Assembly: GCA_958510825.1 (NCBI GenBank)
Contig: OY294044.1
Coordinates: 80,026,895 to 80,090,894 of the forward strand
DNA: 64,000 bases
Origin: Brachypterus glaber
Lineage: Eukaryota; Arthropoda; Insecta; Coleoptera; Kateretidae
Direction of reading: 5' to 3'
Shown: positions 42,483 to 53,850 of the stretch, piece after piece
How the letters are laid out: each line of letters opens with the position of its first letter
How positions within the stretch are numbered: the first letter of the stretch is position 1
Position numbers and translations under genes: made by a program
Notes under the pieces: generated by a model
Database searches by the model: none
Seen by the model: the letters and a program-made list of their open reading frames with translations, nothing else
What the model was told of the DNA's origin: nothing

Positions 42483-43403
42483 CAAGGTGTATTTGAAATA
42501 GGGTCAGAAATTTTAAGGGAGTGATAATAAAATATGAAAAAAAAGTTCCTATAAACATATGTCTAAAAATGCGTCGTAAAGGACCTAAGCCCCTTTGAAA
42601 GTTGATAAAAAATCGGTTTTTATTTAATAACTCAAGAACCCTTTGAGATATAGAAACGAGGTTTTGAACGTGAACTAATCTTAATAAGGCTTCGTATGTT
42701 AACTTCATGTACTTTTTTTTAACCAGGGGTGTGCGAAACGGGGGGCCTTATCAGTTTTTTGGGCAAAATTATTTTCTGTGTGACTTTTTTGTAATTTTAT
42801 TTTTGAGTAATGATTTGCCAAGTCAAAATACATAAAAAAGGTACTCTTGTTGGTATACTGTAGGATTAACAGTTTTCGAGACAAAATCATTTGAAGGTGA
42901 AATTTTACGGTTCGAGGACGAAAAATTAAATAACAAAATATCAATGATGCAGGGTTATTCTACATCAAAAACTAAGAAAAAAGTTTCCATACATGTAGTT
43001 CGAAAAATCGCTTTTAAAGCTACTATGGCGCTTTAAAAATGGTGCATTTTTAGGTATGGTCTATGCATAGCTCCCTTAGGATTGATTTTTGGAAGTACCT
43101 GTATATAAGGTTTTTTTCTTAGTTTTTGTGGTACATTTACCCATCATCATTTAAATTTCGGTTTTCAATATTTTAGTATTTAATTTTTCATCCTCATACC
43201 GTGAAATTTCACCAAATTAATTTTTCTCGAAAACGGTTAATCCTATAGTATTACAACAAGAGTACTTTTTTTATATATTACAAAACTAGAATCACAAAAA
43301 AGTTACACAGAAAAAAGTTTGGGACAAAAAACTGATAAGGTACCCCCGTTTCGCACACCCCTGATTACATTAAGTACATGAAAATAACATACGAAGATGG
43401 GCT
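42483..43403. mobile_element. CAGGGTG foldback family, copy with truncated right end
   Basis: Left end CAAGGTGTATTTGAAATAG next to TA (42481-42482). Follows the 4855-6022 element closely (CCTATAAACATATGTCTAAA, AACCAGGGGTGTGCGAAACG, GGTTCGAGGACGAAAAATTA) up to ATACGAAGATGGGC at about 43403, where similarity stops about 260 bp before the expected end. Confidence 0.85.
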
Positions 43404-43576
43404 TCTTATATGAAATACATGTTACCTTTTTTTTATGAAAATTAAACCCAATTTTTGTATTTAAAAGAAAACTATGTATTAATTCACGTTGTATTCATTT
43501 GTAATATAAAATATCTACAATATATAACTAGGGACAATAAATCAAAGATATTTTATTACACATATTTTTATTGCAG

Positions 43577-43690
43577 GTACAGGTTTATTTCATAAAATTT
43601 TTAAAATAAATCGTCAAAACTGTTTCAGAAAAGTTTTATGGGTTGTTAAAGTCGACCTTTTGTTTAAAGATATTCTTGCCAGATATTAAG
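43577..43690 (+). other. Candidate terminal exon, weak
   Basis: ATATTTTTATTGCAG (acceptor-like) precedes an open frame entering in phase 1: TGLFHKIFKINRQNCFRKVL then WVVKVDLLFKDILARY and TAA. The phase would fit the signal-peptide exon at 11641. The stretch is short enough to be open by chance and no polyadenylation signal follows closely. Confidence 0.15.
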
Positions 43691-43855
43691 GAACATTTAT
43701 ATTTTCAAAGTATATAAGTAGTATAAAATACCACGCAAAGTTTTCCGGGATAAAAGATAAACTGTTCTTTATACATCACAAGTTTAAGACGGGTTTCATA
43801 TGGATAGAAATATTATCTCCAAATGTACTACACAAGAATCATTGCCGTACTGGAT

Positions 43856-44014
43856 AGGTGGGCAAGTCGAGGTGATGAAAAATGGGCCACAGGGCCCCGT
43901 TTTGACTTTTAGTACAGACTAATAGTAGGTCTGTTCTATAGGAGAGTTCTCGACTTACTATTAGTACATGTATACAGGCCCAAGTTTTCATTACTTCGAC
44001 CTGCCGACCTAGCC
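43856..44014. mobile_element. Hairpin MITE of about 159 bp
   Basis: TAGGTGGGCAAGTCGAGGTG and ATGAAAAATGGGCC on the left; GGCCCAAGTTTTCAT and TACTTCGACCTGCCGACCTA on the right. The inner pair GTACAGACTAATAGTA and TACTATTAGTAC extends it. It sits 20 bp before a SINE. Confidence 0.75.
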
Positions 44015-44035
44015 TAATAGTAGACTTTACCTTAT

Positions 44036-44303
44036 ATGGGAGATTTAGCTCAGCGGTCTAAGGCATCGATATAGCATTGACACTGAGCTAATGATCGTAA
44101 GTTCAAACCTCACTGGCGCCAACTGCCTTTTTCAGTTAATTAATAATTGAAATTTGGCGAAGGCGTACTCACTAGATATATTGGTTCGAAAGTCAATTAA
44201 AGCCGGTGGTTCCCTCTACTACTAGCCCACACAAGTCCTGGACTTAGGGGATGCTTAATTAAGTAGAATAGTACGAGGTAAAAAAAAAACAAAAAACAAA
44301 AAG
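44036..44303 (+). mobile_element. tRNA-derived SINE, copy 1
   Basis: A-box TTTAGCTCAGCGGTCTAAGG and B-box-like GTTCAAACCTC (44101-44111) in a T-arm (GTAAG TTCAAAC CTCAC). The body has GAAATTTGGCGAAGGCGTAC, AAAGCCGGTGGTTCCCTC and TAGTAGCCCACACAAGTCC, then an A-rich tail from 44281. No proper cloverleaf, so not a tRNA gene. The second copy lies reversed at 56600-56866. Confidence 0.85.
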
Positions 44304-44309
44304 GATTAT

Positions 44310-45290
44310 CCACTGACATTAATTGGACAAAAAATAATAAAAGTGTTTCGAGAAAACAGCAAAGAAAAACTACTTAAAAACCATTGATTTTTATTTTTTT
44401 TTGTTAATTAAAAATTTAACAATTTAATTGTCAATAAAGATAAATTATTAACCTTAAGAAAGGAACTAAACCATTTAGAAAATGGCATATTGCCTTACCT
44501 GTTTCGACGCCATATTAGATCACCATCGGATTTGGTTCCAGCGACCTCAAAAATAGTTTATCACTAATTTTCAGCAAAAAATATTGATTTTTTTTAAATT
44601 CCGACGCCATATTGAATCCTTCATTATGAATTTAAATTTTTAACAACGGAATAAAATTTTGGACCACCCTAATGGGCGCGGATTTTTTTTTGAAAATTTT
44701 CGTTATTTTATTTAAAATCAGCGGTATCAAAAATAGTCGTAAGCAAAAATTCAGATTTTTTTCCTTGTTTTTTTTTCCTGGCCCACTGTGTGGTTGTTCA
44801 AAACTATTTCGTGATGGACAAAAACGGAAATTATATTCGAAATCATAACATAACATAACTAAATTAACCGAAATCAGCTGTCAGATCCAAATCAACTTTC
44901 AAAAGTTTGTTGGCCTGTGTAATTTTAATTCTCAGGGTAATTAGGCAACACTAGAAAATTTCTTACGGAGGCACATTTTAGGGGCGGGCAAATTTTTATT
45001 TGACGGCCTTTTTTTTGTTTATTAAGTGTCACATGACTAAAGTTTGCTTCATTTTTGAAGGCGGAATATATTGTCTAGGTCAAAAGCTTTAGTAAAGCCA
45101 GTCCTGGTAATATTATACACAGAAATTAAATACATATGATAGAAGAAATATTTTACTCTAAAAAAGTTAGAATATTTGACCAACTTTTTTATAGTAATAT
45201 TTTACATTGACAACAATTAACACTAAGTAGGGGTTAAAAACATTGATTATTTTATCCAAGATTTTATCCTGAAAAAAGTCGATCCAGTTT
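44310..45290. other. No gene recognised
   Basis: AT-rich; the frame at 44632-44856 (-) has no motif. TTCCGACGCCATATTG-like segments at about 44500-44610 occur as short internal repeats (GACGCCATATTAGATCACC and GACGCCATATTGAATCC). Confidence 0.35.
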
Positions 45291-45294
45291 TTGA

Positions 45295-45422
45295 AATGTG
45301 TGTGCAAGTGGGAGGCCCGTTGTATGCACGCGCGCCTTATAACGCTCTTGACGGAAAGAAGAGAGCGCGAATGATTCCTCCCCCTTTCATCGGAGACTTT
45401 CTTTTATGCGGAGAACTATATA
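45295..45422 (+). repeat. Dispersed repeat R-G, copy C
   Basis: TGTGTGCAAGTGGGAGGCCC, GCTCTTGACGGAAAGAAGAG and AGCGCGAATGATTCCTCCCC, CATCGGAGACTTTC, TATGCGGAGAACTATA. Best agreement with copy B in the second half and with copy A in the first. Confidence 0.75.
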
Positions 45423-45735
45423 TGACTTTATTTAACTACCTCAAAATCAAGCAAGTTATCGCAAAAATTAAATTTTTTCACCGTTTGTCCCACTTAACCC
45501 AAACCTGTGTTTAAAATTTTAAGCCTTAATATTAAACCATTCTCAAGTTATCGCGCTCCAAATTTTACGTTTCAAACAAAAAAAAATGCTTTGTGTTCGA
45601 TGCGCTTCTAGTTAACCAAAGAATTTTGAATTTTTTTTTAACTTGTTTTTTTGATGTGGTACAACTTTTTTTTGCTATTAGATCTTAATTTAAAAACTTT
45701 TTTTGTGTTTCGATCCACTCGATTCTATATCAAAA

Positions 45736-45765
45736 AATATAAAAAAAAAGTTCCTATAAACATAT
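45736..45765. mobile_element. Fragment of the CAGGGTG foldback, split by a CGTCGG element
   Basis: AAAAAGTTCCTATAAACATAT matches positions inside the foldback family (4917-4940). Across the insertion, 46823 onward (ATATAATTTGGCCAAAAACG, CCTCGTAAC..) may continue a diverged member. Confidence 0.4.
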
Positions 45766-46015
45766 CGTCGGCTTACAAGTAAAGAGCACTAAGTCCAAAA
45801 ACATGGTTTTGAGATATTGACAAATTTAATTTTCATTGTTGTTTTTTAATTTTTATAATAATTGTTTTTGGGAAAAAAACTACCGCAAATTGCAATGACA
45901 TGTTTGGACATAATTATGTCCCATTTGCAGTTAAATAAAGAAAAATTGAAGTAGTTTAATTCAACTAAATTTGAAAAAAGACATAGACTTAGTGCCTTTT
46001 ACTTGTAGGCCCACG
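45766..46015. mobile_element. Short CGTCGG-family element, left unit of a tandem pair
   Basis: CGTCGGCTTACAAGTAAAGA to CTTTTACTTGTAGGCCCACG, 250 bp, TIR about 20 bp. It is followed after one base by the left end of the next unit, giving a head-to-tail pair. Left flank is ATAT. Confidence 0.8.
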
Positions 46016-46016
46016 A

Positions 46017-46822
46017 CGTCGGCTTACAGGTAAAGAGCACTAAGTCAATAAAATAATATATAAAACAACTATTTAAAATTAAAACCCTTCTATTAATTAA
46101 ACGTATAACTATAAAGTAGAAAACAATTACATACATTTTCAAAAACTAGATTTTTAAAATAAGGGGTTGGACTTTTTGATTGTTTAAAGAAAGTTTCCAT
46201 TTTGGACTTTAATAAAATTAATTAGTATTAATTGAAACTATGCCAGAACTAAGACAGTTCTTAGAGGCCATCGGCTGTGCCGGCAAAGAAGCATCTCCTA
46301 AAGTCAATAATTATAATGAATCATTATTAATGATAAAACACTTCACGGTGCAATTCTAAGGGCTGTTTTCCGAACTTGCCGCGAACTTTAGTTTTTTTCT
46401 TATACTCTTGTTATTTATGTAGTAAACAAGGATTTAAGAGCAAAATTAAAATAATCTATTAGTTAAAATTTGAATGCGTTTGTCAGTACAATAAATAACG
46501 CGATATTGTATCATATAAATGATTCAAGCAATCATAGTTTTATAAATTAACTCTTTTTAGAAAGTAGCTTAGTGCAGAAACATTTGAAATATTCTACAAG
46601 TAAAACGCACTAAGTGCACTAAGTGACTTAGTGCCTATTGCCAGATAAAATTTTAATAAAAATCAAATTGGAGCGTTTTGTATAGGGGGTAACTCCCTTG
46701 GCAGTCCACCTAGAAGTTAGTTCGGTTTACTTATACATAGATCATCAAAAATTAACTACAGTGCTATTAAAATCCCATTTTTGCAAAAAAGTGACTTAGT
46801 GCCTTTTACTTGTAAGCCGGCG
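46017..46822. mobile_element. CGTCGG-family element, copy 2, right unit of the pair
   Basis: CGTCGGCTTACAGGTAAAGA at 46017 to CTTGTAAGCCGGCG at 46822, followed by ATAT. ATAT also precedes the left unit (45762-45765), so the whole 45766-46822 block carries a 4-bp target duplication and moved as one. Internal sequence matches copies 1 and 3 but lacks the 820-1440 portion of copy 1. Confidence 0.85.
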
Positions 46823-46829
46823 ATATAAT

Positions 46830-47650
46830 TTGGCCAAAAACGCCTCGTAACTTTGCAAGGTCCCTTCAAAAGGGCTAATTTTTTCTAAGCGAAGCTTTCA
46901 CATTAAACTCTGCACAGAAAAGTAAAAGAGAAATATAAAAAAGACCATTATGCTCAAATCATGTTTTTAAACGAATTTATCCTGAAAGTTAAAGTTTATA
47001 TTACCTGCTTGGTTAATAAAATCCAGTTACTACTACCGTAAAAATATTCCTGAAATATGAAAAATTCAGATTTTTATTTTACTAATATACTTACTTACTA
47101 CACTACAGCCTTTCTAGGAGAAAGAGTCCTACGTTTTGTTTGGAAAACTGTAAATTTTAGAGTTTTAATTGTTTTAATTTTTATGTATTGTGATCTAAAT
47201 ACTTAAAATTTATTTTATTTTGCTTACGGAGTTTTTTATAATTCGTGTAACATTGTATGTTACCAATGGATGTCAAAATTATTTTTTTCTGAATTTAGGA
47301 GTTAAGTAGATTCTTTATCCGTTGATACTGTAATAGAGCGATATTAGACATATCACATATCACAACAACACACTTTTATTTGGAGACGTATCAAATACAA
47401 ATAGCTATATGTTTGGTATTTGGGTAGTGTGTCACCATAACATATGTTCACATATATTTGATTAATATAATGAAACTATTTAAATACTTATCTCTTATAA
47501 CACTAACACTAATATGCGAAAGATAAAAAACTTCAAATAAATTTTAAATTATTAAGCCAAATTCTAAAACTTGCCATAAACTTTAAGCATCTGGACAAAC
47601 AATTTTTGTCACGAACTTAGAAAAAAAATAAAAATAAAAATAACTAATAC
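46830..47650. other. No gene recognised
   Basis: AT-rich; no supported element or frame. At 47654 TA-CAGGGTGATCACACTG may be the left end of another foldback, but no matching right end was found. Confidence 0.3.
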
Positions 47651-48177
47651 ATACAGGGTGATCACACTGTTACAATACCTAGTTTATGTCTGGAAAACAC
47701 TATGAAGTGGTAATATTTCTCGGTTAAATGTTAAACAAAAGGGATTATATTGTTAACAAGTTTGATTGTCTGCAATTTTTTACCCAGTTCCAGATTAACC
47801 AGAAATTTGAACCTTCATAAAGTTGCACACAAATCCCACAAAAAATGTAAAAGGTTATCTACGAGCTCCAACCCCCCTTTGAGGGATGATATTTTTATTC
47901 TCTGATTATGTTTATGAAAAATGGGATACTTATATTTTGATAAGTTTTAATGGGATCCAAAGCCTGTATAAAATTCCGTTTATAAAATAACCCACTGCCT
48001 CAAAAACGGAATGGCGGGCCATTTGACGGGTTATTTACAATAACTTTTGAAGGGATAGTTTGGAAACTTGAAATATGGAATTTAACTTTAATAAAAAATT
48101 ATAATCAAGATGGCGGAAATATCAAAAATATTTTTACGATAACTTAAACATAAAAGGTTCTGGGGCGTACCACGGAA

Positions 48178-48255
48178 GTTAGGCATGTGGCGCGCCATGG
48201 CAGCATGACGGTGCGCCGCGACAAGACAAGAACAGCACAAGGGAAGGCGTGGGCA
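48178..48255 (+). other. GC-rich patch with open frame
   Basis: GGCATGTGGCGCGCCATGGC then AGCATGACGGTGCGCCGCGA. A frame after a TAG reads ACGAPWQHDGAPRQDKNSTR and EGVGTEHGLNK. GGTGCGCCGC and GTGGCGCGCC are partly inverted. Origin unknown; could be an element terminus. Confidence 0.35.
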
Positions 48256-48450
48256 CAGAACATGGATTAAATAAATTATTAGTTTAAGAATTTGGTAAAG
48301 ATGCTAAATAGTAATAAACAAATAAACACATGTTGGGTGGGGATTGAAATGTACCAGCACGGTCTCTATGTTAGTATGACAACATTTTGTGTACAATACT
48401 CACATTGCAGTATTTAATATAACAAGTAAAGTATTAAATACCAATGGTGG

Positions 48451-48452
<2 letters not shown>

Positions 48453-48482
<30 letters not shown>
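48453..48482. repeat. (TA)n microsatellite
   Basis: About 14 TA units. Confidence 0.9.
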
Positions 48483-48487
<5 letters not shown>

Positions 48488-48527
48488 GTATTAACTAACA
48501 CATAACATTCAGTATTAAAAATCCAAC

Positions 48528-49330
48528 GAAATTATTGCCACGTTAAGACATTTTATTTTTTACTGCATTGAAATTTTGTTGTAATCATCTGTAACTTTAC
48601 TAGATTAACAATAAACATATCTTTATTCCACAGGGTAAAAAAAATTGCAAGAGCTTAAAAAAATATTGCTTAAAAAAAATGCATACTCACAATATTAGGA
48701 ACTCATGTACAAAAAAAAATAAAAACTACAATGATAAAAAGGATTTATTTGGATATGGCCAATTAAATTATTTGGTTGTGAGTAACAAATTTTATTTGAG
48801 TCAAATAAATATTTAGTTCAGGTAAACAAATATTTTAATTTCAAAATGATTTATTAATGGGAACAGAAAGAAATAAAATTTATTTTTCACAACCAAACAA
48901 TTACCAAATAATTCAGTTGGTCATATCCAACCAAATATTTTGTTGAAACAAATAAACTGTTTTATGAGTGTAATATGAAAAGATTGTGGCACAATAACAA
49001 TTGTAAATGTTGTTTAGGTACAATTTGGGCACTTAAATAACAATTTGTCATTTTTAGTAAGTCCCACGCACAATCTAATATCGGCCTGGAATAAAAAGCA
49101 GAACCAAGATTCAGAACTCTCTGATTCTTGGTTTCTGTCTTTTCTTGTTGTTTTTTGTTTTTGTCTTTTTTTGTCACCTACTTCGCATGACAACATTAAT
49201 AACAAAGCTACTTAGACAACAATCGCAAAAAAATACCTTTTCGCTTCTTTATTGAGCCAAACACAATGTGCCGAAAAAGTGCATTTTTGTGCCAAACTTA
49301 TTAAGTTCTTGTAGTGTACGCCATTACCAT
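48528..49330 (-). repeat. Dispersed repeat R-T, copy B, with a nested MITE
   Basis: ATTGCCACGTTAAGACATTT through AATATTAGGAACTCATG, then the MITE at 48729-48970, then GATTGTGGCACAATAACAAT, CAATTTGGGCACTTAAATAA and CTTTTCTTGTTGTTTTTTG. It lacks the 510-bp block of copy A and lacks the frame part of copy C. Confidence 0.65.
48729..48970. mobile_element. MITE with CACTGATAAAA ends, copy B, 242 bp
   Basis: CAATGATAAAAAGGATTTAT to ATAAACTGTTTTATGAGTG, TA at 48727-48728 and 48971-48972. It lies in opposite orientation to copy A at 35524-35762. Copy A of the host repeat R-T has no insertion at this site. Confidence 0.9.
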
Positions 49331-49339
49331 TACCAACTG

Positions 49340-49760
49340 GTAAAGCCGTCACAATTACTATAGGCTATTGTGCCTCTCACTTGCACCCTTGCATCCTGCC
49401 TTGTGAAGCTTAAAGCGTAAAGTTGAGAGCGCGCTGGCCTATAGTGAAAATTATTACTATTAAAATTTTATTTCTTGTTGATTCTTACCCAAAACCTGTT
49501 TAAGTACCAACCAAAAGTAAAGTTTTTAGCAACTCAATCTTTAAATGTGATTTTCTCAAAACTTTCTTTTTATAAGTTTAAGCGTTGAAAGCGCCCCCAA
49601 AAAAATTAGATGGGTGTGAACCAAAATAGTTTTAAAAGTTAAAGATCATGTCAGTACCTAAATAACTCCATATCGACAACAAGGCTCCTTTTCTGGCAGG
49701 AGTTCACGTATTAGCCAACATAAAAGGATAAATCAAAACTCGTAAAATAATAAATTTCAG
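49340..49760 (-). repeat. Dispersed repeat R-M, reverse copy
   Basis: Read on the - strand it matches 56495-56600 (ACTCCTGCCAGAAAAGG.., AACTTATAAAAAG), 56866-56900 and 58880-58960 (CAACTTTACGCTTTAAG, GTGAGAGGCACAA). It supplies the empty site of the SINE at 56600-56866. Confidence 0.55.
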
Positions 49761-50434
49761 CAATATTGAGCATGACAAAAATTATTCCCATAATACATAA
49801 CTCTTAATTAAATTCTAAAGCTCTACTTTTTCATTTTATCCAATTTGTTTTGCAAAGAATATTTATTATATAGGTGTAGATTCACAAAAGTATTGCTGCT
49901 TTAAATAACTTCTAATTTTCGAGTTTCATGACCAAAACATGATTAATATAGGGAAAGGCAAAATACATTTTAGGGCGGCCACCCATTGAGGCCACCACAT
50001 AAATCTATCACCTATAACCGCCTTAAGAGAGAGATAGCAACTATATATCGAGAATGCGAAATATAGGCGACCAACATGAATACTTTGCAATATTGTTACC
50101 CCGGCCGCTTAAATTTAAATTTATAACCTTATTTTGTCTATTTCTAGCTGTTGGTTATAAACAACACTTATATGAATATAAAATTCCAAAATGTCTTAAA
50201 AAACAAAGCAGAAATGAAGAAAATTTATAGAAAAAAGTAAAAACTCGAAAAAATATCCCACAAACGTCACCTTAAAAGTAAACAAATCACTTGTCTAGAC
50301 AGCGTTGCCGCTGGTCGACAAATTTTTGTAAACATGTATTATTCGTCCTTACAGTTAGAAAGAGAGAACAACAAATTTTGAAGAAGATCTGGCAAATTGG
50401 ATGAATATCCTGCGCCAAATAGGTAAATCCCGTT

Positions 50435-50575
50435 ATAGAGATTTAACTAATGTGGCGGCCAGAGGCCGCCAGTGCTGTCAAACTGTGAAGATTTCTCCAA
50501 ATTGCGGAGATTTTAAAGCTTCGTGGAGATTTTGTGGAGATTTAAGAATTGTGGAGATTTAGCGGAGATTCCAGG
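50435..50575 (+). repeat. GTGGAGATTT short repeats
   Basis: GGCGGCCAGAGGCCGCC palindrome (50452-50468) is followed by several GTGGAGATTT and GCGGAGATT units. Similar words reappear at 51045-51062. The stretch 49760-50435 shows a GGCGGCCACCC patch but no gene. Confidence 0.5.
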
Positions 50576-50722
50576 TATATAGTGAAATTAAAAAACAAAT
50601 TGCGTAATATTACGTAAAAAGTAATTCGTGAGAAAGTTTTAAATAAATTTCATGCCGTTTAAGAATATCCACATAAAAAAGGGACCAAGCTATTTATATT
50701 TACAGGTGAGGGCCTTTTTTTT

Positions 50723-50990
50723 AGTCATTAAGATATTTGCAGGGGTAAAGTTTTTTTCATCGACACAAAATAGTCATCAAAATTTTTGCAGAGGTAAAAC
50801 TTTTTTTTCATAGACACAAAATAGTCATTAAAATTTTTGCAGAGGAAAAATTTTTTTTGTTATAGACACAAAATAGTCATCAACATTTTTCCTAAGGGTA
50901 AAGCGACTATAGTGCCTTTTAGAATTTAGAGCTAAGGGGCCTTTTTTTTTAGTCATCGAAATTTTTCTTTTTTTCATAGACACATAGAAT
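50723..50990 (+). repeat. 50-bp tandem repeat, four to five units
   Basis: AGTCATYAAAATTTTTGCAG and ACTTTTTTTTCATAGACACAAAAT start at 50723, 50772, 50823 and 50875, with a degenerate fifth near 50951. Periods are 49-52 bp. Confidence 0.85.
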
Positions 50991-50999
50991 ATATACGTT

Positions 51000-51978
51000 T
51001 TTATGCTTTTAGTTAATTTATATGAAGCCATTCAGAGTCGTAGATTTTGCGGAGATTTTTCGGATTAACCAGTATGTTACTCTTTCTCTGTTTAATTGAT
51101 GAGTTAAAAAGAGAGAGAAATACATATTCCCCTAACTTGGTTAGTAACCGCTGCTCCACAAAAAATCGCCAAATGTTTATTGATAAATATATATTCATTA
51201 AATTTTACACAAATGTTGTTATATTTAAATAATAATAAAATTTATAATCTTTGGATCACAATTGTACTATATGGGTATAGAATATGTGTTTAATATTCAT
51301 TAAAAAACACCTAATTTTACTCTTCAGTACAGCTAAAAACTCGCAAGGTTTTATAAATTTTCTACTGCAAATGGATTTAAGTTTAAGAGTTCATTACTGA
51401 AGAGCCGCACTGAGGTAAGCGAAAAAAAAAATTCGTAGTATACGGCAACTGCACCTTGTTTTTCTCGGTTTTTCTTATATAATTAAAAATTGCTTCACCA
51501 TCCATTATAGCTTTTGATCATCGATGATCCTTTTTCGGTTTGATATAAGACAAACAAAACATTTCTTAAGAAACAGATCTATTTCTTGAACTGTTTTCAC
51601 TAAAATTAAACCTCATCCATATCTCCTAATACTAAGAACGACTGAATTTTTTTTCTCTTAAATTTCCACGATAAGTAAACTTATTTTAAATTAAAATAAA
51701 GATAAAAAACACTTTTTTTACAAACTACTTGTATAACAGCAAAAAATAAACAAACATTTGATATATTTTGACGTTTTTTAGCAAATGACACAAGACCCAC
51801 TATAATCTATGAAAAATTGTTTGACCCGATATTTAATGCCACTGTACAATTTAAATTCAAATTTTATTCAAATTCAAATATATTTATTAATACCAATTAA
51901 TTTTAACAAAAACTAATATTTAAGAAGGGCTTGTGTGTGAACTCACTAAAACACTTTTTTGACAATTATAGGTATATG
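51000..51978. other. No gene recognised
   Basis: AT-rich; the frames at 51013-51232 overlap antisense and have no motif. Confidence 0.35.
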
Positions 51979-51982
51979 ATTT

Positions 51983-53018
51983 CGTCGGCTTACAAGTAAA
52001 GAGCACTAAGTCCAAAAACATGGTTTTGAGATATTGACAAATTTAACTTTCATTGTTGTTTTTTAATTTTTGTAATAATTGTTTTTGGAAAAAAACTATT
52101 GCAAATTGCAATGACATGTATGGACATAATAATGTCTCATTTTCAGTTAAATAAAGAAAAATTGAAGTAGTTTAGTAAAGAGCACTAAGTCAATAAAATA
52201 ATATAAAATACAACTATTTAAAATTAAAACCCTTCTATTAATTAAACGTAATGTATAACTATAAAGTAGAAAACAAGATGTTTAAGTTTTCAAAAACTAG
52301 ATTTTTAAAAGAAGGGTTTGGACTTTTTGATTGTTTAAAGAACGTTTCCAAAATTAATAATAATAATTAATTAGTATTAAGACAGTTTTCAGAGGCCATC
52401 GGCTGTGCCGGCAAAGAAGCATCTCCTAAAGTCAATAATTATAATGAATCATTATTAATGATAAAACACTTCACGGTGCAACACCCCTCAGAAATGTACC
52501 GAGACTTTGAACTTAGTGTGAAGGCTTCAAATTTAGTTTTGAAATATTATCTGATAATAAAAAAACCCATGCAAATGAAAATTAAATTATTACCTACACA
52601 TCGAAAGTACACGTAAAAAGCATTGTCATTTTACAGGTAAAGATCTGTTTCTCTGTTCTGTCTCTATTCCATCAACTTTAACATAGCAAAATTTGAATGC
52701 GTTTGTCAGTACAATAAATAACGTGATATTGTATCATATAAATGATTCAAGCATTTAGAAAGTCGCTTAGTGCAGAAACATTTGAAATAATCTACAAGTA
52801 AAACGCACTAAGTGCACTAAGTGACAGTGCCTATTGCCAGATAAAATTTTAATCAAAATCAAATTGGTGCGTTTTGTATAGTGGGTAACTCCCTTGGCAG
52901 TCCACCTAGAAGTTAGTTCGGTCTACCTATACATAGATCATCAAAAATTAATTACAGTGCCATTAAAATCCCATTTTTGCAAAAAAGTGACTTAGTGCCT
53001 TTTACTTGTAAGCCGACG
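51983..53018. mobile_element. CGTCGG-family element, copy 3, 1036 bp
   Basis: CGTCGGCTTACAAGTAAAGA to CTTTTACTTGTAAGCCGACG, flanked by ATTT at 51979-51982 and 53019-53022 (4-bp duplication). Its left 180 bp match the short element at 45766-46015, and the rest matches the second unit at 46017-46822. The internal ends of the pair are deleted, so it descends from a fused dimer. It keeps a segment (52480-52640) that copy 2 lacks and copy 1 has. Confidence 0.9.
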
Positions 53019-53059
53019 ATTTATATAAATATAATATAAAATATAAAAGTAACTTAAAA

Positions 53060-53850
53060 CAAAAAAATACAATAACAATAAATGAGATTTCATTATTTTA
53101 TTTTAATCTTATATAATCTTTATGAAATAAAATGAGGTGGAGGGGTAAATATGAAAGTAGAGCCAGGGTAGATAGATAGATACATATTTTACACAGGTAA
53201 TTAAAAATAAATAATAAATAAATAAAAGTACACAAATAAGTGTAAATATTACGTTTGGACTTATTATAAAATTTAGGACCGTAGAAATTGCATCCATTTT
53301 TTCTAGACTCTAGACGAAAGTAGTTACAACTAATAATATGTTTTTGTCTTGTGTTCAACGAATGTATATTACTTTGCAAGGTAAGATTATTTCTATTTTG
53401 GTGAGTATACAAAAGGCATAAAAAATATAAAAGGCTGGCAATGTTAATATTCGCAGTTCTTTAAATTTTTCCCTGCTGTTATCTCTATAGCGAAGTTGTA
53501 AAATCACGCGTACTACCCTTCGCTGTAAACCGAAGATTCTCTTCACGTTAGCTGCGTGACCCCAATTAATCAGACTATATGACATTTGGGAAGCAAAGAG
53601 TGCATGGTAAGCTGTCATGAATACGTTCAGATCCACCAACCTAGATAATTGCCTGATCACATATACATTTCTTGCCAACTTGTTGGCCAGGCAATCTATG
53701 TGGCCATTTCATGGTAAGGATGGATCCAAGGATACTCCGAGAAACCTAGCCTTTTCAGTATTTTGAAAATCACCAGTCTGACGATGAGTAAAGAGCATTG
53801 CATTGTTACAGTTTTGTTGTTATTAATAGTTAATAGACTATTTGAGTCAA
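53060..53850 (-). pseudogene. LINE-D, RT thumb to C-terminus
   Basis: From 53850 downward: KARFLGVSLDPSLP, stop (TGA where a Trp is expected), NGHIDCLANKLARNVYVIRQ, LSRLVDLNVFMTAYHALFAS, SYSLINWGHAAN, IFGLQRRVVRVILQ, then a frame change at about 53405 and IHSLNTRQKHIISCNYFRLE, FYGPKFYNKS. This is a canonical order for a Jockey/CR1-type LINE tail. Two disruptions; dead. The 3' end runs into AT-rich DNA next to CGTCGG copy 3. Confidence 0.85.

Noticed and set aside
44036..44118. tRNA gene
   Set aside because: A and B boxes are present but acceptor and anticodon stems do not close, and a long body with an A tail follows; a second such copy exists. It is a SINE.
50723..50990. CRISPR-like direct repeats of about 50 bp
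   Set aside because: Adjacent units without unique spacers and no cas genes; a minisatellite.
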